Source: Proteus terrae subsp. cibarius
Lineage (GTDB): Bacteria > Pseudomonadota > Gammaproteobacteria > Enterobacterales > Enterobacteriaceae
DNA: 64,000 nt
Assembly: GCF_011045835.1 (NCBI RefSeq)
Contig: NZ_CP047349.1
Span: 2,604,001-2,668,000 of the forward strand
Direction of reading: 5' to 3'
Shown here: piece by piece, positions 22,161 through 32,259 of the stretch
Position numbering within the stretch: the first letter of the stretch is position 1
How the letters are laid out: every line of letters begins with the position of its first letter
Position numbers and translations under genes: made by a program
Notes under the pieces: model-generated
Seen by the model: the letters and a program-made list of their open reading frames with translations, nothing else
Databases searched by the model: none
Told to the model about the DNA's origin: nothing

Positions 22161-23129
22161 TTACTTTTTCGTAAATACAACACTATTAACTATTGCTTGT
22201 GCCGTAGGAAACGGTAACTGACCAATAAAGGTAATTTCATTACCTTCTTTGTCATAGGTATAAATTGTATTACGACCATACCTTAACATTTTATCGCGTT
22301 CGGGCGAATTAACCTGTTGACCACTTTTATTAACATAAATAGAGAAGTCAAATAAGCCATCGCTAAATAAAATCGACTGACTAAACTCTGTTTCAGAAAT
22401 CTGATGGTTACTGCGTTTTACCTCTTTAAAACCTTCAGGTAATTGACTAACTGACCAGTTATAAACCAATGGCTTAGATTTTGGCACAAGTAATAAAGGA
22501 GGCATATTGACAGTACGTAATGAATTAAGTGCATCTTTAACTTCACTTCCTTCATTAACGGTGATCACTCGAAATTGCTCAATGATGTCATTATTCTTAT
22601 CTAACAGATCGACTCTTAAAGGCAGATATCTTTCCTCATCAATAAACAAGACATAATCGTAGCGGTCATTGTTTTTCGATAGCACACGAACAACTCGGCT
22701 CGGAATATCACCAATATGCGTTCTACCTGCATCAATAAAATTATAATACCCCGATAACTCATTGAAATTTTGGTAAATGATAGAAGGGATATAATCAACG
22801 ATATGATCATTTCTTAAGCTGAAGGCATCTAAACCGGGTTCAAAATAACTGATTTCATCACCACGTTGAACAATTTCACGGCGAGTACTATCCATTTGCA
22901 TTAATTGTGCAAGTGGTTTGCCATCAATCAGAGTGTGACGGTAGCGAATAGGAACAATACCTTGAGAATTGATATTGATAAAAGATAATTCATAGGTAGA
23001 GCTTTGACTTATCTGACCCATCTTTTGCAACAAAGCCTCGACACTACCTGTTTGAGGTTGCGCCAAGGCTTGTATCGGCATTGACAGGCTCCCCACCAGC
23101 AATAAGGTGGATAACCATGATTTTTTCAT
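22161..23129 (-). CDS. rseB: Sigma-E regulatory protein RseB
   Basis: RseB is the periplasmic protein that binds RseA, shields it from DegS, and senses lipopolysaccharide or lipoprotein stress. The 322-aa protein has a signal peptide ending QALA (about residue 23), a large LolA-like domain, and a smaller C-terminal domain ending VVFTKK. It is the third gene of the sigma-E operon, with rseA about 47 nt upstream. Confidence 0.96.
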   Translation of the reverse strand: MKKSWLSTLLLVGSLSMPIQALAQPQTGSVEALLQKMGQISQSSTYELSFININSQGIVPIRYRHTLIDGKPLAQLMQMDSTRREIVQRGDEISYFEPGLDAFSLRNDHIVDYIPSIIYQNFNELSGYYNFIDAGRTHIGDIPSRVVRVLSKNNDRYDYVLFIDEERYLPLRVDLLDKNNDIIEQFRVITVNEGSEVKDALNSLRTVNMPPLLLVPKSKPLVYNWSVSQLPEGFKEVKRSNHQISETEFSQSILFSDGLFDFSIYVNKSGQQVNSPERDKMLRYGRNTIYTYDKEGNEITFIGQLPFPTAQAIVNSVVFTKK

Positions 23130-23176
23130 TACGACTGTTTCATTCCCACACGTTATTTATACATTCACATCTATTA

Positions 23177-23803
23177 TTACTGTGCTACAACAGGTTGAGT
23201 TTCACCTTGAGCGCTGATTGGCGCTTCATTTTGTGGTGCATTATAGATACGACGATCTAACTCATACTGTTGCAACATTAATCCAAGGCGCTGATTACGC
23301 TCTTGTAAACGTGTTTGCTGGTCTTTACCTAAAGTATCGTTTTGAAGATTTAAACTTACAGGCGAACCTGAACCCATAATAGGTTGAGTATTAAATACAG
23401 GTGTATCTACTTGAAAATCTTCAGAACCACTTTTTCCATTATATTGCTGAACACCAACAATAACAGCTAATGAAACACAAGCCGCGACACCGATTTGAGT
23501 TAACTGACTTGCCCAAGGACGTAACGTTTGTAAGAAAGAGTGCTGACGCCATTGTGATGGCGCAGGTTGCTGCTCTTGTTGTTGTTCAGGACTTATGCGA
23601 ACAGGTTCATTCTCTAAAGCGAGCGCAACGCGACTTGCGATATCGAAGTGGACTACTTCACCTACATCACCACGCATTGTGTCACGAATTAAATGGTAGT
23701 GTTGCCATGTCTCTTTCATAGAGTCATCACGAGCAATTGTACCCATTAATTCTTTATCAAGAATTTCGCCATCCATAAATGCAGAAAGTTTTTCTTTTTG
23801 CAT
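23177..23803 (-). CDS. rseA: Anti-sigma-E factor RseA
   Basis: RseA spans the inner membrane and holds sigma-E inactive until DegS and RseP cut it. The ATG at 23803 gives MQKEKLSAFMDGE, matching E. coli; an in-frame upstream extension is unlikely. The N-terminal sigma-binding domain occupies about 1-90, one membrane helix (GVAACVSLAVIVGVQ) lies near 105-121, and the periplasmic part ends in a Gln-rich tail. Length is 208 aa. It begins 38 nt after rpoE. Confidence 0.96.
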   Translation of the reverse strand: MQKEKLSAFMDGEILDKELMGTIARDDSMKETWQHYHLIRDTMRGDVGEVVHFDIASRVALALENEPVRISPEQQQEQQPAPSQWRQHSFLQTLRPWASQLTQIGVAACVSLAVIVGVQQYNGKSGSEDFQVDTPVFNTQPIMGSGSPVSLNLQNDTLGKDQQTRLQERNQRLGLMLQQYELDRRIYNAPQNEAPISAQGETQPVVAQ

Positions 23804-23841
23804 GTAAAAGTACCCTTCAGTCAATGATGGTTCACCCACAA

Positions 23842-24420
23842 TTAAAACTCTTGTATTAATGGTTGAACCTTATTATCAATAGCTTCTCGCGCCCTAAAAA
23901 TACGTGAACGTACTGTTCCGACAGGGCAGTCCATAATGACCGCTATCTCTTCATAGCTTAGCCCGTCAAGTTCCCGAAGTGTAATAGCAACCCTTAAATC
24001 TTCAGGTAATGACTCTATGGTGTGAAAAACCACTCTCCGTAACTCTTCAGACAACATTAAATTCTCAGGGTTCGAAATTTCTTTTAGTGCATTAGGTGAT
24101 TCGAAATTTTCAACATCACTCGCATCTAAATCATTCGAAGGCGGACGTCGCCCCTGTGCGACCAGATAATTTTTTGCTGTATTCACAGCAATGCGATAAA
24201 GCCATGTATAAAACGCACTATCTCCACGGAAAGAACCAATGGCGCGATAAGCTTTAATAAAGGCCTCTTGCGAAACATCTGGCACATCGCCCTGTGGTAC
24301 ATAACGGGAAATCAGGCTTGCTACCTTGTGTTGATAACGGATAACCAGCAAATTAAAGGCTTTCTGGTCACCATTTTGTACCTTTTCAACCAACATTTGG
24401 TCCGTTAACTGCTCGCTCAT
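23842..24420 (-). CDS. rpoE: RNA polymerase sigma-E factor
   Basis: RpoE is the ECF sigma factor for envelope stress. The 192-aa protein contains region 2 (KAFNLLVIRYQHKV to YTWLYRIAVNTAKNYLV) and region 4 with the helix-turn-helix (LDGLSYEEIAVIMDCPVGTVRSRIFRARE). It heads the rseA-rseB-rseC operon, and a sigma-E-like promoter lies about 100 bp upstream. The divergent nadB gene present here in E. coli is absent. Confidence 0.98.
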   Translation of the reverse strand: MSEQLTDQMLVEKVQNGDQKAFNLLVIRYQHKVASLISRYVPQGDVPDVSQEAFIKAYRAIGSFRGDSAFYTWLYRIAVNTAKNYLVAQGRRPPSNDLDASDVENFESPNALKEISNPENLMLSEELRRVVFHTIESLPEDLRVAITLRELDGLSYEEIAVIMDCPVGTVRSRIFRAREAIDNKVQPLIQEF

Positions 24421-24518
24421 TAGAGATGGACTCTCCCGAAGTCAAGCTTCGCACTATTTTTAAATGACTCCGTCATATTTACTCTCGTTATTCCTTCTCG
24501 TTTTATGAGCTACAAGAC

Positions 24519-24545
24519 TTGGAGTGCAAAAATAGCATGAAGTTC
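24519..24545 (-). promoter_or_regulatory. Candidate sigma-E promoter of rpoE
   Basis: On the minus strand GAACTT (24540-24545) is followed after 16 nt by TCCAA (24519-24523). This fits the sigma-E pattern GAACTT-N16-TCNNA. Self-activation of rpoE from such a promoter is known in E. coli. Confidence 0.55.
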
Positions 24546-24715
24546 AATTCAATCATTATTTTAAGAGATGAATCACAAAAAAATCATCATGGTGATCACC
24601 CAACCAAAATGCAATTTGCCAATAAAAAAACGATAACACAATGATATTATTTAAATATATACGATTACTTACAACAATATATATTATCTTAAACAATGTA
24701 TTATTAAATATAGAT

Positions 24716-25471
24716 TTAATAATATAAATAAAAGTCAGTCACCCAAGAGCGAAACTTATCAGTGTAATGCCCTCCATTATTACGAATAATAAGTTCATCT
24801 ATACTACATTCAACACTGCTTTGATTTTGTCTTTGAAATGCTAACAAAATTCGATGATAAGGTTTATCTGCACTATCTTTAATATTAACGCGTCTTGCAA
24901 TATTCCACTCTTTTTTTTCTGCGATTTCAATAAATTGCTCACCAATAGAGTAAGGTAATACAACACAGAACAATCCATCTTCGGTGATAAGTGATTGTGC
25001 ACTATCCAGCAATCCCTCATGCGTTAAGGTTTTGGTATAACGTGCTTGCTCACGAGCATCATTACGGCAAGCAATTGCTGGTTCAAAATAAGGAGGATTA
25101 CTTACAATCAAATCATACTTATTTTGCGCTTTTTCAGCATAATGATAAATATCATCATGATGAATATGAATAAGTGAGCGCCATTGTGACTCTTGAACAT
25201 TTTCCGTAGCTTGTGATGCAGCCTTTTCATCGAGTTCAATACCATCTAGGCGTTCAATTTGATTCGCTCGCTGAGCTAACATTAATGCAATTAATCCACT
25301 CCCTGTACCAATATCAAGCGCACTTTTTACATTATCGATAGGTGCCCAAGCACCTAATAAAACACCATCTGTCCCCACTTTCATTTCACACTTATCATGA
25401 GCAACAAAAAATTGTTTAAATGTAAAACCACCTTTACGTAATCCCACTTTCTTCACTTTCTTTTGATTCAT
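24716..25471 (-). CDS. trmN6: tRNA1(Val) (adenine37-N6)-methyltransferase
   Basis: TrmN6 (YfiC) methylates A37 of tRNA-Val. The 251-aa protein opens with RKGGFTFKQFFVAHDKCEMKVGTDGVLLGAWA, the family signature. The SAM-binding DIGTGSGLIALMLAQR is near residue 53, and the adenine N6-methylase motif NPPYF is near 125. It is divergent from srmB, as in E. coli. Confidence 0.95.
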   Translation of the reverse strand: MNQKKVKKVGLRKGGFTFKQFFVAHDKCEMKVGTDGVLLGAWAPIDNVKSALDIGTGSGLIALMLAQRANQIERLDGIELDEKAASQATENVQESQWRSLIHIHHDDIYHYAEKAQNKYDLIVSNPPYFEPAIACRNDAREQARYTKTLTHEGLLDSAQSLITEDGLFCVVLPYSIGEQFIEIAEKKEWNIARRVNIKDSADKPYHRILLAFQRQNQSSVECSIDELIIRNNGGHYTDKFRSWVTDFYLYY

Positions 25472-25733
25472 CTATTGGCTCTATTAATTCGTATTACTAT
25501 CTCTTTTATTAATTATCATTCATGTCATTGAAAAAGAGATATATAGTATGATAACGCGTCTACCTACCCTATCTTAACATTAAACTATTTGTATACGATG
25601 CTCGCTTATTTAGATTAAGCCTAAAAACAACGAATACCTTCGTCTATCGGTAATATATAATGTGATAGCGGTAAATCCTCTGGCTTTTAGCGGGGGATAA
25701 TGTCAAAATCCGCGCCCTAAACAGAGGTATACA

Positions 25734-27098
25734 ATGACAGCCACGACATTTTCCAGTCTTGAACTTGATGACAGTTTATTGACCGCATTAGAAGAAAAAG
25801 GATATCAACGTCCTACTGCTATTCAAGCAGATGCAATTCCTGCCGCAATGGATGGACGCGATATTTTAGGCTCTGCGCCAACAGGCACAGGGAAAACTGC
25901 GGCCTTTTTGCTTCCGGCAATTCAACACTTGCTTGATTATCCACGTAAAAAATCAGGCCCACCACGTATTCTTATCCTAACACCAACTCGCGAACTTGCT
26001 ATGCAAGTTGCTGAGCAGGCAAAAGAATTATGTGCGCATACACATTTAGATATCGCCACTATCACAGGCGGTGTTGCTTATATGAATCACGCTGAAGTCT
26101 TCAGCGAGAACCAAGATATTGTTGTTGCAACAACAGGTCGTTTATTACAGTACATCAAAGAAGAAAACTTTGACTGCCGTGCGGTAGAAATGCTGATTTT
26201 AGATGAAGCAGACCGCATGCTAGATATGGGTTTTGCTAACGACATCGAAACGATTGCAGGCGAAACTCGCTGGCGTAAACAGACATTACTGTTCTCTGCA
26301 ACACTAGAAGGTAATGCGGTTATTGATTTTGCACAGCGCATTCTCAATGAGCCTGTTGAACTTAATGCTGATCCATCTCGCCGGGAACGTAAAAAAATTC
26401 AGCAGTTCTATTATCATGCTGATAATCTCGAACATAAAACAGCGTTGCTTGCTGCACTATTGAAGCAAGAAGATGTTAAAAAATCGATTGTCTTTGTTCG
26501 CAAAAGAGAGCGTGTAAGAGAACTTGTCACTGCGCTAGAAAAACAAGGTATTAAATGTAGCTACCTTGAAGGTGAAATGGCGCAGACACAGCGTAACGAT
26601 GCGATCAAACGTTTAGAATCAGGCAAAATGAATGTGCTTGTTGCCACAGACGTTGCTTCACGTGGCCTTGATCTAGATGACATCACACACGTTTTCAACT
26701 TTGACTTACCTCGTACTGCGGATGTTTACTTGCACCGTATTGGTCGTACAGGACGCGCAGGTCGTAAAGGTATCGCGATTTCATTAGTTGAAGCTCACGA
26801 TCATCCATTATTAGGGAAAATTGGTCGTTACGTTCAAGAGCCTATTAAATATCGTGTTGTTGCCGAACTACGTCCAGAAACCAAAGCGCCAAGCCTGAAA
26901 GCAACATTCAAACCTTCTAAAAAAGTGCTCGCTAAACGCAAGGCGAAAAAAGAAGAAGAGAAAAAAGCGGTTAAAGAAAAAGTGCGGACTCGTGATCGTA
27001 AAAATATCGGTAAACGTCGCAAAGCAGTTGCTGAACATACAGAAAAGAATGTGGCTCCTACTGCACCAGCAAAAAAAACGAACACTGATAACGAATAA
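25734..27098 (+). CDS. srmB: ATP-dependent RNA helicase SrmB
   Basis: SrmB is a DEAD-box helicase in early 50S assembly. The 454-aa protein shows Q-motif, Walker A (SAPTGTGKTAAF near residue 52), PTRELAMQ, DEAD (ILDEADRMLDMGF near 156), SATLEG and the C-terminal HRIGRTGRAG. A long basic tail rich in Lys/Arg (about 395-454) is normal for SrmB. RBS AGAGGT precedes the ATG. Confidence 0.96.
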   Translation: MTATTFSSLELDDSLLTALEEKGYQRPTAIQADAIPAAMDGRDILGSAPTGTGKTAAFLLPAIQHLLDYPRKKSGPPRILILTPTRELAMQVAEQAKELCAHTHLDIATITGGVAYMNHAEVFSENQDIVVATTGRLLQYIKEENFDCRAVEMLILDEADRMLDMGFANDIETIAGETRWRKQTLLFSATLEGNAVIDFAQRILNEPVELNADPSRRERKKIQQFYYHADNLEHKTALLAALLKQEDVKKSIVFVRKRERVRELVTALEKQGIKCSYLEGEMAQTQRNDAIKRLESGKMNVLVATDVASRGLDLDDITHVFNFDLPRTADVYLHRIGRTGRAGRKGIAISLVEAHDHPLLGKIGRYVQEPIKYRVVAELRPETKAPSLKATFKPSKKVLAKRKAKKEEEKKAVKEKVRTRDRKNIGKRRKAVAEHTEKNVAPTAPAKKTNTDNE

Positions 27099-27121
27099 TC
27101 TGTACTCTTTCTGAACTTATA

Positions 27122-27158
27122 AAAAAACCGTATCTATATAAGGTAGTTACGGTTTTTT
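27122..27158 (+). terminator. Terminator of srmB
   Basis: An 11-bp stem (27122-27132 with 27148-27158) with A-rich and T-rich flanks lies 24 nt past the srmB stop. Confidence 0.85.
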
Positions 27159-27211
27159 ATTGTTCTCTTTTCTTTCTTATTTTATATAGAAAAAATCTTA
27201 TATAGAAAAAT

Positions 27212-27240
27212 AAAAAAAGCCCGATATTTTCATATCGAGC
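27212..27240 (-). terminator. Terminator of grcA
   Basis: On the minus strand the stem 27232-27240 with 27219-27227 (one G-U pair) and 4-nt loop is followed by seven T. It lies 30 nt past the grcA stop. Confidence 0.85.
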
Positions 27241-27269
27241 TTATTATTAACTTATTACTTTAGTGAAAA

Positions 27270-27653
27270 TTACAGGCTTTCTGTGAAAGTACGAGTAATA
27301 ACATCACGTTGTTGTTCTGGAGTCAGAGAGTTAAAACGTACTGCATAGCCAGAAACACGAATAGTTAATTGAGGATATTTCTCAGGATTGTTAACAGCAT
27401 CTTCCAGTGTTTCACGGCTTAATACGTTAACGTTAAGGTGTTGGCCACCTTCTACACGAACAACCGGTTTTGATTCTACAGGTACTTCTCGGTATTCGAT
27501 ATTGCCTAACTCTTTACGGTTAATCACTTGGCCTTCTTCAAAGCCTTTTTTAGCACAGATGCAACGAGCTTCGCCGTTTTCATCATCCAATAACCAGAAA
27601 GAATGTAATAAATCGTCGTTATCAGCTTTAGTAATTTGGATACCAGTAATCAT
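27270..27653 (-). CDS. grcA: Autonomous glycyl radical cofactor GrcA
   Basis: GrcA (YfiD) replaces the damaged C-terminal part of pyruvate formate-lyase after oxygen exposure. The 127-aa length equals E. coli. The glycyl radical loop is [17 protein letters not shown] (Gly near residue 102). The ATG at 27653 has a strong GGAGG site and gives [10 protein letters not shown]; a longer upstream frame is rejected. An FNR box lies upstream. Confidence 0.97.
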   Translation of the reverse strand: MITGIQITKADNDDLLHSFWLLDDENGEARCICAKKGFEEGQVINRKELGNIEYREVPVESKPVVRVEGGQHLNVNVLSRETLEDAVNNPEKYPQLTIRVSGYAVRFNSLTPEQQRDVITRTFTESL

Positions 27654-27766
27654 TTCGACCTCCAATGTGGGCACAAAATCAAATTCCAATCTCATATCAG
27701 AACTTGGGTATTTGGTCTAACCAATGTTTCTGTCTACTTATATACCAGTATAAATGGCGCCATTCT

Positions 27767-27780
27767 TTGATAAATATCAA
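27767..27780. promoter_or_regulatory. FNR box of grcA
   Basis: TTGAT-AAAT-ATCAA is a perfect FNR consensus. Its centre lies about 41 bp upstream of a start predicted from the TATAAG -10 element near 27737-27742 on the minus strand. This is the class II activator position expected for anaerobic induction. Confidence 0.8.
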
Positions 27781-27987
27781 TAAAATTCATAAGCACTTTA
27801 GCCAGAAAGGTGCAAAGTGTTGTTTTAAATCAATAATCACTTATAGCTTATTTGCAATTTTTTTTGTAAATTTTCAAATAAAAGTTGAGAGAACAATTAA
27901 TTCTTATTTTTAGGTCGTAATATTTTCATTCCCATTATGAAATCGGTAAGCTTAGGCACTATAAGATATCAACAAGGATTTTAGGTT

Positions 27988-28668
27988 ATGACTACACCAT
28001 TAACTTGGCATGATGTGATAGGCGCTGAAAAAGAAAAGCCTTACTTTCATCAAATTATGTCTCAAGTCGCACAACAAAGAGCCGCAGGTAAAATCGTTTA
28101 TCCACCTCAAGAAGATATTTTTAATGCTTTTCGTTTTACACCTTTTGATAATGTAAATGTAGTTATTTTAGGGCAAGATCCTTATCATGGCCCTAATCAA
28201 GCACATGGACTCTCTTTTTCAGTACGACCGGGCGTGCCAGTGCCACCTTCGTTAGTCAATATGTATAAAGAGCTTGAAAAAGAATACCCTGATTTTAAAC
28301 GCCCCAACCACGGCTATTTAGAAAGCTGGGCAAAACAAGGTGTTTTATTGCTTAATACAGTATTAACAGTAGAGAAAGGCCAAGCACATTCTCATGCTAA
28401 CTATGGTTGGGAAATCTTTACTGATGCAGTAATTGAACAAATCAATCAGCGTAGGGATGGGGTTATTTTCTTACTTTGGGGTGCCCATGCTCAGAAAAAA
28501 GGGCGTTTTATTGATACCAATAAACACGTTATTTTAAAAGCACCTCATCCATCACCACTCTCTGCCCACAGAGGCTTTTTAGGTTGTGGTCATTTCAAAC
28601 AAGCCAATGATATTTTACAGCAGCAAGGTCGTACACCTATTAATTGGCATCTTGATCCTATTGAATAA
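27988..28668 (+). CDS. ung: Uracil-DNA glycosylase
   Basis: Ung removes uracil from DNA at the start of base-excision repair. The 226-aa family-1 enzyme has the water-activating Asp in GQDPYHGP (near residue 64) and the leucine loop [10 protein letters not shown] (near 187). It sits after grcA as in E. coli, then the local order jumps to grpE. Confidence 0.98.
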   Translation: MTTPLTWHDVIGAEKEKPYFHQIMSQVAQQRAAGKIVYPPQEDIFNAFRFTPFDNVNVVILGQDPYHGPNQAHGLSFSVRPGVPVPPSLVNMYKELEKEYPDFKRPNHGYLESWAKQGVLLLNTVLTVEKGQAHSHANYGWEIFTDAVIEQINQRRDGVIFLLWGAHAQKKGRFIDTNKHVILKAPHPSPLSAHRGFLGCGHFKQANDILQQQGRTPINWHLDPIE

Positions 28669-28687
28669 TATCGCCCCATAAAACATA

Positions 28688-28736
28688 AAACCGCACAATA
28701 ACAAGAATATTAAATAATCTTCGTATTGTGCGGTTT
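28688..28736. terminator. Bidirectional terminator between ung and grpE
   Basis: A perfect 13-bp stem (28688-28700 with 28724-28736) serves convergent ung and grpE, with T- or A-rich flanks on both sides. Confidence 0.75.
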
Positions 28737-28785
28737 ACTTTATCTACATGTAATAACACATGTGATAACAGATGCTTTATCGGTA

Positions 28786-29397
28786 TTATTTAGAAACGAT
28801 AACCATAGCTGGACGTAATAAACGACCATTCAAGGTATAACCTTTTTGCATAACATCAACCACATGATTGGATTCATGTTCAGGACTATCAATTAAAGTC
28901 ATGGCTTGGTGAACTTCAGGGTTAAATACCACATTTTTTTCTTCAACCACTTCAATGCCAAACTTACGAACAGCATCTAAGAAGGATTTCAAAGTTAACT
29001 CTAACCCTTCAATCATCGGTTTCATCGTTTCATTTTCATGATCTGCCGCAGATAAAGCACGCTCTAAATTATCGAGCACAGGCAATAACTCATTAGAAAA
29101 CTTCTCAAGTGCAAATTTATGCGCTTTCTCAATATCTTGCTGAGTACGGCGACGCACATTTTCAACTTCAGCGAGAGCACGAGCCATCGCTTCACGCTCT
29201 GTTTTTTGTGATTGCTCCAGTTGTTTTTCAAGAGAATCGATACGCGCTAATGCTTCCACTAACTCAGCTTGAGCATTAAAGTCCGCTGTTGTTTCTTCGG
29301 TCATTACTTGCTCTTGAGATTCATCCATTACAGATCCCATTCCTTCTTTTTCTTTTGAGACTTGCTCTTCATGTACATTTTGTTCTTTACTACTCAT
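28786..29397 (-). CDS. grpE: Nucleotide exchange factor GrpE
   Basis: GrpE releases ADP from DnaK in the heat-shock chaperone cycle. The 203-aa protein has a long N-terminal coiled coil (about 40-105, with [22 protein letters not shown]). A C-terminal beta domain contains [20 protein letters not shown] and [15 protein letters not shown]. The ATG at 29397 has a GGAGA site and gives MSSKEQ as in E. coli. A sigma-32 promoter is present. Confidence 0.97.
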   Translation of the reverse strand: MSSKEQNVHEEQVSKEKEGMGSVMDESQEQVMTEETTADFNAQAELVEALARIDSLEKQLEQSQKTEREAMARALAEVENVRRRTQQDIEKAHKFALEKFSNELLPVLDNLERALSAADHENETMKPMIEGLELTLKSFLDAVRKFGIEVVEEKNVVFNPEVHQAMTLIDSPEHESNHVVDVMQKGYTLNGRLLRPAMVIVSK

Positions 29398-29444
29398 GAA
29401 CATCTCCGCGTAGTTTTGGTATTCATCTTCATATTTAGTTTATT

Positions 29445-29470
29445 ATGGGGATCAATAAACGGGTTTCAAG
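29445..29470 (-). promoter_or_regulatory. Sigma-32 heat-shock promoter of grpE
   Basis: On the minus strand CTTGAAA (29464-29470) is followed after 13 nt by CCCCAT (29445-29450). This is an almost ideal RpoH promoter, about 50 bp upstream of the grpE start. Confidence 0.85.
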
Positions 29471-29497
29471 GAATTGGCGTAAAACGAGGGTAAAAAA

Positions 29498-30397
29498 ATG
29501 CCAGATAATACCGTAACGGAAGAAAAACACTTTAAATGCATTGGCATTGTTGGTCATCCACGCCACCCTGAAGCAATTTCAACTCATGAAATGCTCTATC
29601 ATTGGCTATTGGCTCAAGGCTATGACGTTATTATTGATACACAAGTTGCTCAAGAACTAAAACTAGAAAATGCACAAACAGGTGATTTAACACAAGTTGG
29701 CAAAGTTGCCGATCTTGTCATTGTTGTTGGTGGTGATGGTAATATGCTTGGCGCTGCACGCGTTTTATCTCGTTATAATATCAAAGTAATTGGTGTTAAC
29801 CGGGGGAATTTAGGTTTTCTTACAGATCTTGATCCTGATAATGCCTTACAGCAATTAACCAATGTATTGGCAGGACACTATCGTGAAGAAAAACGGTTCT
29901 TACTTGAAGCTCGAGTCTGTGCTGAAGGTCAAAGAACACGTATTGGTACCGCAATCAATGAAGTCGTGCTTCATCCCGGTAAAGTCGCTCATATGATTGA
30001 GTTTGAAGTTTACATTGATGATCGCTTTGCTTTCTCTCAACGTTCTGATGGCTTAATTATCGCAACACCAACGGGATCAACCGCCTATTCACTATCTGCA
30101 GGTGGTCCTATTTTAACGCCAAACCTTGATGCTATTGCGCTTGTGCCTATGTTTCCACATACATTATCAGCACGTCCTTTAGTTATCAGCAGTGATAGCC
30201 AAATTCGCTTAAAATTCTCACAAACAAATATCGATTATGAAGTCAGTTGCGATAGCCAATTAGTGTTACCGATTAAAGAAGGTGATGAAGTTATTATTAA
30301 GAGAAGTCGTCAAAAGCTCAATTTAGTTCACCCAACTGATTACAACTATTTTAATACACTCAGCTCAAAATTGGGTTGGTCGAAAAAAATGTTCTAA
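29498..30397 (+). CDS. nadK: NAD kinase
   Basis: NadK phosphorylates NAD to NADP. The 299-aa protein has the catalytic [12 protein letters not shown] (near residue 79), the NEVVLHPG region, and the glycine-rich [21 protein letters not shown] loop (near 188). It is divergent from grpE and precedes recN, the normal enterobacterial order. Confidence 0.98.
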   Translation: MPDNTVTEEKHFKCIGIVGHPRHPEAISTHEMLYHWLLAQGYDVIIDTQVAQELKLENAQTGDLTQVGKVADLVIVVGGDGNMLGAARVLSRYNIKVIGVNRGNLGFLTDLDPDNALQQLTNVLAGHYREEKRFLLEARVCAEGQRTRIGTAINEVVLHPGKVAHMIEFEVYIDDRFAFSQRSDGLIIATPTGSTAYSLSAGGPILTPNLDAIALVPMFPHTLSARPLVISSDSQIRLKFSQTNIDYEVSCDSQLVLPIKEGDEVIIKRSRQKLNLVHPTDYNYFNTLSSKLGWSKKMF

Positions 30398-30416
30398 TTT
30401 TTGTGCCTCTCTACTT

Positions 30417-30436
30417 TACTGTATAAAAAACCAGTT
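30417..30436. promoter_or_regulatory. LexA box 1 of recN
   Basis: The spacing CTG-N10-CAG is exact (CTG 30419-30421, CAG 30432-30434) with an AT-rich core. It lies about 58 bp upstream of the recN ATG. Confidence 0.7.
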
Positions 30437-30438
30437 TA

Positions 30439-30458
30439 TACTGTATGTAATTACAGAT
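30439..30458. promoter_or_regulatory. LexA box 2 of recN
   Basis: TACTGTATGTAATTACAGAT fits the SOS consensus with CTG-N10-CAG spacing. Two tandem boxes explain tight SOS control of recN, as in E. coli. Confidence 0.85.
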
Positions 30459-30484
30459 ATGTTTTTATACACAGGAGAGGCACT

Positions 30485-32146
30485 ATGCTGACTCAATTAA
30501 CCATTAGTCATTTTGCCATAGTCCGTGAACTTGAAATCGATTTTTCTGGTGGCATGACCACCATTACAGGCGAAACTGGCGCAGGTAAGTCTATTGCAAT
30601 TGATGCTCTAGGTTTATGCTTAGGTAACCGTGGTGATGCCAATATGGTGCGCCCAGGTGCAACTAGAGCCGATTTATGTGCACGATTCTCACTCTCTGAT
30701 ACACCATCAGCACAACGTTGGCTTGAAGAACATCATCTTGATGATCATAACGAATGCCTATTAAGAAGAACTATCTCTACTGATGGGCGTTCTCGTGGTT
30801 TTATCAACGGCACTTCTGTACCTCTTTCACAATTAAGAGAGCTTGGTTCATTACTTATTCAAATTCATGGGCAACATGCTCACCAACAACTTCTAGAGCC
30901 TCGCTATCAAAAACAACTTCTTGATATCTATGCCCATGAACCTGCTTTATTAAAAAGCATGAAATCAGCTTATCAAACATGGCATCAAAGTTGCCAAACT
31001 TTAGCTACTTTTCAACAGCTCTCTTTAGAACGAGAAGCAAGACAGCAACTGGTTGATTACCACTTAAAAGAGCTCAATGAATTTCAACCAGTACAAGGTG
31101 AGTACCCAGAATTAGATCAAGAATATAAACGTCTTTCTAACTGCGGTCAGTTTTTAACACTAAGTCAAAATAGCTTACAAATTTTAAGTGACAACGAAGA
31201 GCAAAATATTTTAAGTATGCTCAATGTGGCTAAACATGAAATTACTGAGCTAACCTCAATGGAAAGCCAGTTCAACTCATTATTAGAGATGTTAGAAGAA
31301 GCCACTATCCAAATTAGTGAAGTGAGCGATGAACTTCGTCACTATAGCGATCGTTTAGAGATGGACCCTAATCGCTTATTTGAAGTAGAAAAACGCATGT
31401 CTAAGTACATTAATTTGTCACGTAAACACCGCGTCGCACCCGAAGAACTCTATGATCTTCATCAGCAATTAATTGAAGAGAAAAATGCCCTACTTCGTCA
31501 AAATGATGATTGTGAGGCTTTAATAGAACAAGTCAAAGCTGATCATTTAATGGCATTAGATGTCGCAAAACAACTGCACCAAGTTCGCCAACAATATGCG
31601 AATGAATTAAGCCAACTTATCACTAATAGTATGCATCAATTATCAATGCCACATGGTTATTTTACTGTTGATACCCATTTTGATGACAACTCACTACAAA
31701 TCGATGGTGCCACAAAAGTTGAATTTAATGTCACCACAAATCCAGGGCAACCTCATCAAGCACTTTCTAAAGTCGCTTCAGGGGGTGAGTTATCACGTAT
31801 TGCACTCGCAATCCAAGTGATCACAGCAAAAAAAATGGATACCCCAGCACTTATTTTTGATGAAGTTGATGTGGGTATCAGTGGTCCAACAGCTGCTATT
31901 GTGGGTAAATTACTACGTGAGTTAGGCGAGTCAACTCAAGTCATGTGTGTCACTCACTTACCTCAAGTTGCAGGTTGTGGCCACCAACACTATTTCGTCA
32001 ATAAAGAGACAAATGGTGAAGAAACAGAAACAACCATGAAACTGTTATCGAAAAAAGAACGTCTACAAGAGCTCGCTCGCTTATTAGCAGGTAGTGAAGT
32101 CACTAAAAATACCTTAGCAAATGCGAAAGATTTGTTGGCTGCATAA
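30485..32146 (+). CDS. recN: DNA repair protein RecN
   Basis: RecN is an SMC-like ATPase needed for double-strand break repair. The ATG at 30485 gives [10 protein letters not shown] and 553 aa, as in E. coli; the longer frame runs through the LexA boxes and is rejected. Walker [16 protein letters not shown] is near residue 29, the two coiled-coil arms lie about 160-360, and the signature [14 protein letters not shown] and Walker [11 protein letters not shown] are near 430 and 455. Confidence 0.97.
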   Translation: MLTQLTISHFAIVRELEIDFSGGMTTITGETGAGKSIAIDALGLCLGNRGDANMVRPGATRADLCARFSLSDTPSAQRWLEEHHLDDHNECLLRRTISTDGRSRGFINGTSVPLSQLRELGSLLIQIHGQHAHQQLLEPRYQKQLLDIYAHEPALLKSMKSAYQTWHQSCQTLATFQQLSLEREARQQLVDYHLKELNEFQPVQGEYPELDQEYKRLSNCGQFLTLSQNSLQILSDNEEQNILSMLNVAKHEITELTSMESQFNSLLEMLEEATIQISEVSDELRHYSDRLEMDPNRLFEVEKRMSKYINLSRKHRVAPEELYDLHQQLIEEKNALLRQNDDCEALIEQVKADHLMALDVAKQLHQVRQQYANELSQLITNSMHQLSMPHGYFTVDTHFDDNSLQIDGATKVEFNVTTNPGQPHQALSKVASGGELSRIALAIQVITAKKMDTPALIFDEVDVGISGPTAAIVGKLLRELGESTQVMCVTHLPQVAGCGHQHYFVNKETNGEETETTMKLLSKKERLQELARLLAGSEVTKNTLANAKDLLAA

Positions 32147-32169
32147 CGATTAACAAACTTTTATTGATA

Positions 32170-32244
32170 TTTAGGGTCATAGGCAGAGCGTGAAAGGTTT
32201 TCAATTGCTGCGTTGTCGATTATCATCGTCACTATGACCCTAAA
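32170..32244 (+). repeat. 75-nt structured inverted repeat between recN and bamE
   Basis: Perfect 13-bp arms (32170-32182 and 32232-32244) enclose two further nested pairs, GCAG/CTGC and TGAAA/TTTCA around GGT. The fold ends just before the bamE ribosome site (AAAAGGA). It may be a bamE leader, a recN terminator without U-tract, or a small dispersed palindromic element. Confidence 0.6.
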
Positions 32245-32259
32245 AGGAATGTAATAACC

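Noticed and set aside
27665..27913. 82-codon plus-strand frame between grcA and ung
   Set aside because: It covers the FNR box and grcA promoter, and no family is recognised.
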